Shown here piece after piece: positions 23,583 to 31,431 of a stretch of DNA of 35,344 nucleotides (the first letter of the stretch is position 1; the number at the start of each line of letters is the position of its first letter). Under the pieces are notes generated by a model. That model was not told the origin of the DNA. It did no database searches and was given only the letters and a program-made list of their open reading frames with translations. The translations under genes and the position numbers were made by a program. Source of the DNA: Desulfocapsaceae bacterium (lineage in GTDB: Bacteria > Desulfobacterota > Desulfobulbia > Desulfobulbales > Desulfocapsaceae); NCBI GenBank assembly GCA_030065655.1, contig JASJDT010000006.1:1-35344 (forward strand), written 5' to 3'.

Positions 23583-25223
23583 TTAACCTTTGGTATCTCC
23601 ATCAATCCGGTTCACCAATGATGGTTCATAATCAGCGGGAGGCTCAAAACCAAGAAGCGTAATTAGGGTTGCAGCGATATTTGCTAAACCACCATTTTCT
23701 ATGTCGGCAAGGACAAACCTATTCTCACCGCCAAAATCCTTGATGACAAATGGTACTGGATTTTTAGTATGGGCTACCATGGGAGTTCGCTTGCCTTCCT
23801 TCTCCGTCCACATGCAATCGGCATTACCATGATCGGCAGTAACCACCAGAATACCACCGGTTTTTTGAACCTCTTTAATCAATCGGCCTAAACACATGTC
23901 GACGGTCTCGACAGCGATCCTAACTGCGGCCTCTACACCCGTGTGACCTACCATGTCTCCATTGGGATAATTTATCCTGTGAAACCCATATTTATTACTT
24001 CTCAAAGCATAAATAAGAGAATCGGTAAGTTCATCGGCTTTCATCCAGGGACGTTTATCAAACTCCACCTTGTCAGAAGGAATCTCTTCATATTTTTCCA
24101 GGGACTCATCAATATACCCCGATTTATTGCCATTCCAGAAATAGGTCACATGTCCATATTTCTGGGTCTCAGAAGCAGCATAGGAAGGAATTCCGGTGGC
24201 ACAGAGATACTCACCAATCGTTCGGTTGATTGCTGGCGGCTCGACAAGAAAATTCTTGGGGATCAAGGCGTCGCCATCATACTGCATCATACCTGCATAA
24301 AAAACCTCTGGTATCCGCTTGCGATCAAATTCAGCAAAGTCATTTTCCTCAAAGGCACGGGACAACTCTATGGCCCGGTCTCCTCGAAAATTAAAGAATA
24401 CAACACCGTCTCCATCTTCAATTGTGCCTACGGGAGCTCCATCTTCTTCAATCACGAAGCTTTCCATATATTGATCGGTTATATCTGGGTTCTCCTCGTA
24501 GTAGGTGCTGATGGCCTCGGTCGCCGAAATAAACCTTCTGCCTTCGCCAAGAACATGAGCTCGCCAGCCGTTTTCGACTACATCCCAATTGGCATTGTAC
24601 CGATCCATGGTTGTCACCATCCTGCCGCCGCCTGAACCAATTCGATAATCTTTTCCGTCGCTGGACAGCTCGGCAAGTCGTTTCTCAAGAGGTTCAAAGT
24701 AGCTGAGAGCACTCTTCTGACCGACATCACGGCCGTCAAGCAAGCCGTGTATCCGTAGGCTTTTAATACCTACTTCCGCACACCGGTCGAGCAGTGCATA
24801 GAGATGATGGATATGGCTGTGAACATTGCCATCTGAGATTAAACCGATGAAATGAATTGTTCCGCCCTGGGCAGCATGTTTTTCAACCTGTCGCCAGGCC
24901 GTTCCGGAAAAAAGAGATTTATCAGCAATAGCCTCATTTACCAGCTTGGCCCCCTGGGAGAAAATGCGGCCAGCTCCCAGGGCGTTATGGCCAACCTCGG
25001 AATTACCCATATCATCATCCGTGGGCAAACCAACGGCAGGACCATGTGCCTTTAACCGGGCTTGGAGTGGTTCGTTAAGCAGCTCATCTAGATTTGGTGT
25101 ATAGGAGACATACACACCATCTCTTTCGTCCTGAGAACCAATGCCAATTCCATCCAAGACGACAAAGACCAATGGCCCGCCAATCTCTGGTCCAGGTGTT
25201 TTCTTCAGTACCAATTCATTCAT
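23583..25223 (-). CDS. gpmI: 2,3-bisphosphoglycerate-independent phosphoglycerate mutase
   Basis: A 546-aa alkaline-phosphatase-superfamily enzyme interconverting 3- and 2-phosphoglycerate. Motifs: VFVVLDGIGIGSQDERDGV, DDMGNSEVGHNALGAGRIFSQGAKLVN (catalytic Ser loop), HIHHLYALLDRCAE, HGLLDGRDVGQKSALSYFEPLE, GGRMVTTMDRYNANWDVVENGW, and VVTADHGNADCMW (metal ligands). The start has AAGGAAAGG upstream. darP overlaps or follows directly. Desulfobacterota usually use this Mn-dependent isoform for glycolysis/gluconeogenesis. Confidence 0.97.
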   Translation of the reverse strand: MNELVLKKTPGPEIGGPLVFVVLDGIGIGSQDERDGVYVSYTPNLDELLNEPLQARLKAHGPAVGLPTDDDMGNSEVGHNALGAGRIFSQGAKLVNEAIADKSLFSGTAWRQVEKHAAQGGTIHFIGLISDGNVHSHIHHLYALLDRCAEVGIKSLRIHGLLDGRDVGQKSALSYFEPLEKRLAELSSDGKDYRIGSGGGRMVTTMDRYNANWDVVENGWRAHVLGEGRRFISATEAISTYYEENPDITDQYMESFVIEEDGAPVGTIEDGDGVVFFNFRGDRAIELSRAFEENDFAEFDRKRIPEVFYAGMMQYDGDALIPKNFLVEPPAINRTIGEYLCATGIPSYAASETQKYGHVTYFWNGNKSGYIDESLEKYEEIPSDKVEFDKRPWMKADELTDSLIYALRSNKYGFHRINYPNGDMVGHTGVEAAVRIAVETVDMCLGRLIKEVQKTGGILVVTADHGNADCMWTEKEGKRTPMVAHTKNPVPFVIKDFGGENRFVLADIENGGLANIAATLITLLGFEPPADYEPSLVNRIDGDTKG

Positions 25224-25458
25224 ATCCTTTCCTTGTGTATTGGCATGTTTTCAATCCGCTTAGCAAGCATTTAACTGGAAATTCATTGTTTTGCTAATTG
25301 AGGTGGTATAATTTAGAATACTTATTAATTTCAATAGTAAATTATATGGTATTTGTTTGCACAGCATAACCAATTTTACTTTTTCAGGGTCGCATATTTG
25401 GTGCAAAGCAATCACCTGCCACTTCCGATCCCCCGTGATATACTGAGAAATACGTACA

Positions 25459-26103
25459 ATGTCGTCGATAAATAACATGCCAGTGAAAGACGGTAAAAAC
25501 ATAATACACTCTTGTAAAATTGCTGTTCTTCCTGAGAAAATTGAAGGGTTCACCAGTCTGTTGCAAGCAGGCATTACACTAACATGCCGTGCCGGCACCT
25601 CTGTGGGAGCCTTTCTTCATGATCTTCCTGGATTTGATCTAGAATACATAACAGAACGCATACAAACAATCTTCCTTGATGGCAGCGCTATAGACGATCT
25701 GGAGCAGCAACTGATCGAAAAAGAACATGTCATGGCTCTTTCAGCGGCCATGCCCGGCCTTGCTGGTGCTATATTTCGCAAGAACAGTATCTGTGCTGCA
25801 CTACGTGCCCAAAAAAAAGAAACCGGCAGAGATCTTCAGCACCATGAGGAAATTAGTGTTCATCTTAAACTATTTAATATGATTGCCCGGGAAAAGGGTG
25901 AAGGAATTCTAGGTCATGGAAATGTGTTCAATGGCAAATACCTGCTTGAATTTTTTCAGACTAGACCGCACTTACTAGACGGTATCGTCAATTTTTCTGT
26001 AGATGACAAAAATATTGCCAATACTCAATATTTTGGAATATTTCAACCGGATGAGCAATACCATCTCGTTGTTGTTCAAGCCGCAAAACAGGTTGCAAAG
26101 TGA
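25459..26103 (+). CDS. Unknown protein of the molybdenum-cofactor cluster, possible MoaD-like (beta-grasp) segment
   Basis: A 214-aa protein I cannot assign. Residues about 35-110 (AGITLTCRAGTSVGAFLHD...ERIQTIFLDGSAIDDLEQQLIEKEHVMALSAAMPGLAGAIFRK) read like a ubiquitin-like sulfur carrier: a 'GTSV..FL' helix start, a strand with DG turn, an acidic loop, then a strand ending in Gly-Leu-Ala-Gly, though it is not C-terminal. The remaining 100 residues (EEISVHLKLFNMIAREKGEGILGHGNVFNGKYLLEFFQ...) are mixed alpha/beta. No signal peptide. Its stop overlaps the GTG of moeA by 4 nt, so a role with MoeA in molybdenum or tungsten cofactor handling is likely. ATG 25477 is an alternative start; neither has a clear ribosome binding site. 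Confidence 0.65.
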   Translation: MSSINNMPVKDGKNIIHSCKIAVLPEKIEGFTSLLQAGITLTCRAGTSVGAFLHDLPGFDLEYITERIQTIFLDGSAIDDLEQQLIEKEHVMALSAAMPGLAGAIFRKNSICAALRAQKKETGRDLQHHEEISVHLKLFNMIAREKGEGILGHGNVFNGKYLLEFFQTRPHLLDGIVNFSVDDKNIANTQYFGIFQPDEQYHLVVVQAAKQVAK

Positions 26104-27377
26104 AACAAAGTAACACCCAAGCAAATACTAAAGATATGTTGGGACGTTCATCCCTCATATCTGTTGAAGCAGCCCAGCACCTGCTGCTTGACCATGTGCA
26201 ATGCGTCGGAGAAACTGAACTGGTTGCACTGGAAGATGCCCTTGACCGGATCGTAGCGGTTGCAATAGCAGCTCCTGAGGATCTGCCCAGTCATCCGAGG
26301 TCGACCATGGATGGTTATGCCGTTGTTGCAGCTGACACCTTTGGTGCCTCTGAGTCGATGCCTTGTTACCTTCCCATACAAGGTGAGGTCTTCATGGGCG
26401 AAATGCCTAAGCAAGTGCTGAGCCGTGGCAGCTGTATGCGCATTGCCACCGGTGGTTTACTGCCTGATGGTGCCGATAGTGTGGTTATGTTCGAACACAC
26501 GGTTCCTGTAGACGATAGCCTCATCGAAATTGTCAAAAGTGTAGGCAAGGGAGCAAATATCATCAACAGAGGTGATGATATTGAAAGTGGCAGCATAGCG
26601 CTACCTGCCGGCCGTCGTCTTCTACCACAGGATCTGGGATTGTTGGCTGGACTTGGTATTACTCGCGTTGAAGTATATCGAAAAATTCGATTTGGCATAA
26701 TCTCTACAGGTGACGAAATCGTTGCCTATGACAGCCGTCCGGAACCAGGAAAAGTACGTAACATTAATTCCATAACCCTAGCCGGCCAGGCTAGAAGACT
26801 TGGAGTTGAAATAAACGACTATGGCATCGTTGCCGACCAACAGGAGAGCTTTTTCCCAGCTATCGAAGAAGCCGTTGCCCACAACGATGTAGTTGCCTTT
26901 TCTGGAGGTAGCTCAGTAGGTACCCGGGACCTTGGCGAGCAGGCCGTGGCGATGCTTGGGTCTCCCGGAGTCCTGATTCACGGTGTCGCCCTGAAACCCG
27001 GGAAACCAATCCTTATAGGCCTTCACGACGCCACTCCCCTATTCGGTCTGCCGGGTCATCCAGTTTCCGCCATGGTCTGTTTCGATCTTTTTGTAGCTCC
27101 GGCGATGCAGAAACTCATGGGTTATAAAGAACAATCTTTGAAGAGTGGACCATCGGTCGATGCAGTTCTAGGACGCAATATCGCCTCCGCGCCGGGACGC
27201 AAGGACATAGTGCGAGTCCAATTGCGTTTTTCCGAAGGCTTCATGCAAGCATATCCGGTACTGGGGAAATCAGGATCTATCTCCACTCTGTCACGTGCGC
27301 ACGGCTACATAGTAATTGAGGAAGCCCTACAAGGCTTAACTGCGGAAACACCAGTAAAAGTGTATTTATATCAATGA
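26100..27377 (+). CDS. moeA: Molybdopterin molybdotransferase MoeA
   Basis: A 425-aa MoeA inserting molybdate into adenylated molybdopterin. Motifs: LPSHPRSTMDGYAVVAADTFGA (N-terminal domain), SVGKGANIINRGDDIESGSIALPAGRRL, RFGIISTGDEIVAYDSRPEPGKVRNINS (MogA-like domain start), FSGGSSVGTRDLGEQAVAMLG, VALKPGKPILIGL, and FGLPGHPVSAMVCFDLFVAP. Start GTG overlaps the previous stop by 4 nt (GTGA), and its own stop overlaps the next gene's ATG by 4 nt (ATGA), so the three genes are translationally coupled. An internal ATG (26136) could serve, but the overlap favours the GTG. A second MoeA homologue follows; the pair may divide work between Mo and W. Confidence 0.94.
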   Translation: MKQSNTQANTKDMLGRSSLISVEAAQHLLLDHVQCVGETELVALEDALDRIVAVAIAAPEDLPSHPRSTMDGYAVVAADTFGASESMPCYLPIQGEVFMGEMPKQVLSRGSCMRIATGGLLPDGADSVVMFEHTVPVDDSLIEIVKSVGKGANIINRGDDIESGSIALPAGRRLLPQDLGLLAGLGITRVEVYRKIRFGIISTGDEIVAYDSRPEPGKVRNINSITLAGQARRLGVEINDYGIVADQQESFFPAIEEAVAHNDVVAFSGGSSVGTRDLGEQAVAMLGSPGVLIHGVALKPGKPILIGLHDATPLFGLPGHPVSAMVCFDLFVAPAMQKLMGYKEQSLKSGPSVDAVLGRNIASAPGRKDIVRVQLRFSEGFMQAYPVLGKSGSISTLSRAHGYIVIEEALQGLTAETPVKVYLYQ

Positions 27378-29293
27378 GAAATATATACGTTACCAACACT
27401 CCTCTCCAGCAGGCAAAAGAAGAATGGCGAAAAGCCCTTGCTGATTGTGGTTTTTTCAACAGCGCCCCAAGCGAACTTATCAAGGTTGATGACAGCCTGG
27501 GCCGCTTGACAGCTGAACCCGTGGTTGCTGATAATTCCTCCCCTTCCTATAATGCTGCTGCCATGGATGGGATTGCGGTTCATTTTGGTGATCTGAGCGG
27601 TGCCAGCGAGGCCAGTCCTGTTATCCTTTCAGAAGACCAGTATCAGACCGTTAATACCGGTAATGCTTTGCCTGATCAGGCAGATGCTGTGGTTATGATC
27701 GAAGATGTTCATACCCTTGAAAATGGCAGTGTCGAGCTTATTGCACCGGTAACGCCCTGGCAGCATGTACGCACCATTGGTGAGGATATTGTCGCCACTG
27801 AACTCATCCTACCGGAAAATCATCGAATTCGTCCAATTGATCAGGGAGCGCTCCTGGCCACCGGGGTAACTGAAATTAAGGTTAAATGCGCTCCAAAAGC
27901 GTTGGTCATTCCCACAGGAACAGAACTAATTCAACCAGGAGAGACCGCAAAACCAGGGCAAATTATCGAGTTTAACACCAGAATCCTTGCCGGCTACCTC
28001 AATGATTGGGGTGCTGTCGCCCAGGGATCTTCGCCAATTGCCGATAACCCTGCCCTTCTCCAGGAAGCAATTCAGGCTGCTGCACAGACCAACGATCTGG
28101 TCGTTATTAACGCCGGAGCCTCAGCCGGCACGAAGGATTTCACCGCCTCAGTGCTTGCGGATATAGGTAAAGTTATTGTTCATGGAGTTGCGATAAAGCC
28201 TGGTAAACCGGTCATTCTTGCCCTTGTTGACAACACTCCAGTTATCGGTCTTCCCGGTTATCCCATTTCCGCTGTTTTGACCATGCGGATCTTTGTGAAG
28301 GAGATGATAAATGAATTTCTAGGTGTTGAAACAGTACCAGCCGAAACCATCGAAGCAACAATGTCGAGACCAATTCATTCCTCCATGGGTGTAGACCAGT
28401 TTGTCCGAGTGACTCTAGGCCATGTTGGTAAAAATCTCATGTGCACTCCATCGGGAAAAGGTGCAGGAGCTGTCATGTCAATGGTTCGGGCTGACGGGAT
28501 TCTTACCATTCCTTCCGGTAGTGAAGGAGTGGGTGCCGGAGAAAAGGTCAGCGTTGAATTACTCAGAGGGGTAAATGAAATCGAATCAACCCTGGTAATG
28601 ATCGGTAGTCATGACAACATCATTGATCTGCTCGCCAACCAGCTTCATAAGAATAGACCCTCGATCAGGATTTCATCCGCCCATGTCGGTTCTATGGGTG
28701 GTATTATGGCCATACTGCGCGGTGAAGCTCATCTTGCCGGCAGTCATCTCTTGGATGAAGAAACCGGCGAATACAACATTCCATTCATCAAACGTCTTCT
28801 TAAAAATGTTTCTCTCAAACTCATTAATCTATGCTACCGCGAGCAGGGCTTTATAGTACTTCCAGGAAATCCTAAAAATATAAGTACATTTAAGGATATA
28901 GCGAAAAGCGGTGCCAGCTTTATTAACCGTCAGGGTGGTGCCGGCACACGCTTGTTAACTGATAAGGTTTTGCGTGATGAAGGAGTAGATCCTGAGGAGA
29001 TTACCGGCTATGGTCATGAAGAATACACGCATATGGCAATTGCCGCTGCAGTATCATCGGGTAGCGTCGACACAGGAATGGGAATCCGAGCTGCAGCTCT
29101 GGCCCTGGACCTTGAATTTATTCCTGTAGCTGAAGAACGCTATGATCTCATCATTCCTGAAGAATTTTATAGCGATGAGAAAATTGTTAATCTGCTCAAG
29201 CTTATTACGACCGACGAGCATTTTCATAAAACAATCGTTGAATTAGGCGGATATGATCTGAGAGATTGTGGCAAGGTAATCTACGAACAATGA
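27374..29293 (+). CDS. MoeA fused to a periplasmic-binding-like (PBP-like) domain
   Basis: A 639-aa fusion. Residues 1 to about 405 are a second MoeA: SYNAAAMDGIAVHFGDLSGA, GEDIVATELILPENHRIRP, VIPTGTELIQPGETAKPGQIIEFN, INAGASAGTKDFTASVLADIG, VAIKPGKPVILAL, IGLPGYPISAVLTM. Residues about 413-630 are a substrate-binding-protein-like domain without signal peptide: VMIGSHDNIIDLLANQL, ISSAHVGSMGGIMAILRGEAHLAGSHLLDEETGEYN, EQGFIVLPGNPKN, SGASFINRQGGAGTRLLTDKVL, AVSSGSVDTGMGIRAAALAL. This resembles PBP-like domains found with molybdate regulators and presumably binds an oxyanion or cofactor intermediate in the cytoplasm. The architecture is known in anaerobic bacteria and archaea. It is coupled to moeA by an ATGA overlap. 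Confidence 0.93.
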   Translation: MRNIYVTNTPLQQAKEEWRKALADCGFFNSAPSELIKVDDSLGRLTAEPVVADNSSPSYNAAAMDGIAVHFGDLSGASEASPVILSEDQYQTVNTGNALPDQADAVVMIEDVHTLENGSVELIAPVTPWQHVRTIGEDIVATELILPENHRIRPIDQGALLATGVTEIKVKCAPKALVIPTGTELIQPGETAKPGQIIEFNTRILAGYLNDWGAVAQGSSPIADNPALLQEAIQAAAQTNDLVVINAGASAGTKDFTASVLADIGKVIVHGVAIKPGKPVILALVDNTPVIGLPGYPISAVLTMRIFVKEMINEFLGVETVPAETIEATMSRPIHSSMGVDQFVRVTLGHVGKNLMCTPSGKGAGAVMSMVRADGILTIPSGSEGVGAGEKVSVELLRGVNEIESTLVMIGSHDNIIDLLANQLHKNRPSIRISSAHVGSMGGIMAILRGEAHLAGSHLLDEETGEYNIPFIKRLLKNVSLKLINLCYREQGFIVLPGNPKNISTFKDIAKSGASFINRQGGAGTRLLTDKVLRDEGVDPEEITGYGHEEYTHMAIAAAVSSGSVDTGMGIRAAALALDLEFIPVAEERYDLIIPEEFYSDEKIVNLLKLITTDEHFHKTIVELGGYDLRDCGKVIYEQ

Positions 29294-29617
29294 TCTTTGT
29301 GATTGACAGGGAGCAAATCGCTACGAGTTATGACGCTAAATTATCATGGTAGATAGTACCATTTACTATCTGGCATGGCCAAACTACCTGCAGCAATGAG
29401 GGAATAACCACCAGCTTGAGCATTCGGGTAGACGACATAAAAGAATTGTTCTTTTCCTCATTAACAATCATTGATCTACTAGGGTATGCTTATCGCTCTC
29501 TAGGCGCGAACAGCAGACCATACATTGCTTTTGAGTTTTTCTTTGGGACTATTGGCTCAACTATTTATCCAATACTCCACTATTATTTATATATTTCAGT
29601 TGAGGGGTAGATAACTT
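29294..29617 (+). other. Gap between the MoeA-PBP gene and moaD; hairpin AGATAGTA/TACTATCT
   Basis: 324 nt with no convincing gene (a 64-codon frame at 29416 lacks a ribosome binding site and a recognisable product). A hairpin with 8-bp arms (29351-29371, 5-nt loop) lies 58 nt after the upstream stop; it lacks a following T run. The gap likely holds a separate promoter or a leader for the sulfur-carrier gene. Confidence 0.4.
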
Positions 29618-29842
29618 ATGCAAGTAACCGTTAAACTCTTCGCCTCCTTCAGAAACGATCGCTTTTCCAAACAAGATTTTGAATTTGAAGAAGGCACAAC
29701 CATTGAACAGGTCCTGAATTTTTTTCAGATACCTCTCGGTGAGGTTGGCGTAACCATGATCAATGGCCGTCATCGCCAGATGCATGATACTCTCTCCGAA
29801 AACGATGTGATTGGCATCTTTCCTCTGATTGGTGGTGGTTAA
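29618..29842 (+). CDS. MoaD/ThiS-family sulfur carrier protein
   Basis: A 74-aa beta-grasp protein: MQVTVKLFASFRNDRF strand, EEGTTIEQVLNFFQIP helix, VTMINGRHRQMHDTLSENDVIGIFPLIGGG with the C-terminal Gly-Gly needed for adenylation and thiocarboxylation. It donates sulfur, most plausibly for molybdopterin (MoaD role) given its neighbours. GAGGGG precedes the ATG by about 10 nt. The tail has three glycines, one more than the usual pair. No MoaE or MoeB is in the window, and a tungsten-cofactor or ThiS role cannot be excluded. Confidence 0.88.
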   Translation: MQVTVKLFASFRNDRFSKQDFEFEEGTTIEQVLNFFQIPLGEVGVTMINGRHRQMHDTLSENDVIGIFPLIGGG

Positions 29843-29896
29843 AGATACTTATAACGAAGCGGCATAAAGGCTTATTCATAACGCAAGGATATAGAC

Positions 29897-31048
29897 ATGA
29901 ATGCTATACATAATGCGATACTCGAATGCCGGACCAACTCCCCAAACGATGATATTCTCATCGACAAAATCAATCAATTGACCGATGAACATGGTTCAAG
30001 TATCTACCAGGCCGTTTTCCAAATATTTACAGGTATCGAACTGGCACCTGCTCTCGCCCAAACGTATTGGCAGGAAATAGTCCTACATAGACAGCAATTA
30101 GCATTCAAGCTGGAAAGGAAAATTGATCTTCTGCCATGTATGTATGACTATCTCTCCAGTTCTGAATATGCACTGAACAGCCCAAGACTCATTGAAGAAT
30201 CGGCCTATGCCGAGGTTATATTGCAGAACACCCATGATGGTCTAACCAAACTATTCAATCGCCATTATTTTGACAAACTGCTTGAACAAACCTACTACTC
30301 TGCCAGGCGATATAATAATGATATTACCCTCCTTTTTATGGACATTGATAACTTTAAAGAAATTAACGACACTTTCGGCCACGCCTATGGCGACACCGTT
30401 CTCATTCAGGTAGCCGAGATAATATCGAAACAAAAACGCGACAGTGACATTGCCGCAAGATATGGCGGTGAAGAATTTGTTGTGCTTATGCCCCATACCG
30501 AGAGTATACATGGCTATACCCTGGCAGAAAGAATTCGCAAAAACATCGAGGAAGTTTTCTCTAACACTACCCAGTGGAGCAGTAGCGTCACCATCAGTGG
30601 TGGACTGGCCTCCTATCCGCAAAACTGCAGCACAACCAGCGAGCTCGTCCTGAGGGCTGATAATGCCCTTTACCTTGCCAAGGGTGCAGGTAAAAACTGC
30701 ATTTCCTTGTATAAGCAGGAAAAAAGAAGATACGTTCGCGTTGTCTACAAAGAGTCGGTGAAAATCAAGGAGCTTGGTTTTGACTCTTCACCGGTTTATT
30801 CAGGTGAAAGCAAAGATATCTGTATTGGCGGGATTCTCTTTGAAAATTCAAGTTCTCTGGAAATTGGTTCACGAATTCAGGTCAGTCTGCCCATTGCCGA
30901 AGGCAAGCCCCTGCTTCTTATCGGTACTGTCGTTCGAGTCGAATCTTTAGCCAATGGTAACTATGATATAGGTATGACCATCTCATTCAAGGAGATGGAA
31001 AAGATAGCCAGCACAAAAATTGCCAGCTTTTTACAGAATACCCTTTGA
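29897..31048 (+). CDS. Diguanylate cyclase with C-terminal PilZ domain
   Basis: A 383-aa, soluble protein. An N-terminal helical segment (1-110) has no recognised sensor domain. The GGDEF domain (about 115-275) has DGLTKLFNRHYFDKLL, LLFMDIDNFKEINDTFGHAYGD, an active GGEEF and an RxxD inhibitory site (RDSD) five residues before it, so product inhibition is expected. The C-terminal region (about 275-375) matches PilZ: RxxxR (RRYVR) and a variant DxSxxG (DICIGG, Cys instead of Ser), then LEIGSRIQVSLPI and IGMTIS. It would make c-di-GMP and also bind it. No membrane anchor or signal peptide. The ribosome binding site AAGGAT is 8 nt upstream of ATG. Confidence 0.9.
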   Translation: MNAIHNAILECRTNSPNDDILIDKINQLTDEHGSSIYQAVFQIFTGIELAPALAQTYWQEIVLHRQQLAFKLERKIDLLPCMYDYLSSSEYALNSPRLIEESAYAEVILQNTHDGLTKLFNRHYFDKLLEQTYYSARRYNNDITLLFMDIDNFKEINDTFGHAYGDTVLIQVAEIISKQKRDSDIAARYGGEEFVVLMPHTESIHGYTLAERIRKNIEEVFSNTTQWSSSVTISGGLASYPQNCSTTSELVLRADNALYLAKGAGKNCISLYKQEKRRYVRVVYKESVKIKELGFDSSPVYSGESKDICIGGILFENSSSLEIGSRIQVSLPIAEGKPLLLIGTVVRVESLANGNYDIGMTISFKEMEKIASTKIASFLQNTL

Positions 31049-31150
31049 AAGGTATAATGAATTGCTTGGCTAGCAGAGATGAGGAATGCTCTGCGGTAAT
31101 GTATAGGTTGTTTTCGCTCATCGTTCAGATTGCTTAAAAAGGGGGGAAGC

Positions 31151-31423
31151 ATGCAAACCATACACGCCCGCATAGAAGGTCGTGTTCAGGGAGTTTTCTT
31201 TCGAGATTCAACTCGGAGTGAAGCTATTCGACTAGGCCTCAATGGTTGGGTGAGAAACACGAGGGACGGTGCTGTCGAAGCAGTTTTCCAAGGTGATGAA
31301 GAGAGTTTGAATAACATTCAGGTATGGCTCAAGAAAGGACCACCCCATGCCAGGGTTGAGCAAGTTACTGTCGACCAGCTTGATGATAAGATTGTCTACG
31401 ATAACTTTGAGATCGTTTATTAG
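31151..31423 (+). CDS. acyP: Acylphosphatase
   Basis: A 90-aa enzyme hydrolysing carboxyl-phosphate bonds. The signature [42 protein letters not shown] includes the catalytic Arg and Asn. The track starts at 31130, but GGGGGGAAGC lies just before the ATG at 31151 and the family N-terminus starts there, so I use 31151. It is followed after 8 nt by the fused ABC ATPase and may be cotranscribed with it. Confidence 0.94.
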   Translation: MQTIHARIEGRVQGVFFRDSTRSEAIRLGLNGWVRNTRDGAVEAVFQGDEESLNNIQVWLKKGPPHARVEQVTVDQLDDKIVYDNFEIVY

Positions 31424-31431
31424 GAGTGCTG

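Noticed and set aside
23943-24635. 230-aa plus-strand ORF
   Set aside because: Entirely antisense to gpmI, whose motifs are complete; no recognisable product and no ribosome binding site.
29416-29610. 64-aa ORF before the MoaD-like gene
   Set aside because: No ribosome binding site and no recognisable features.
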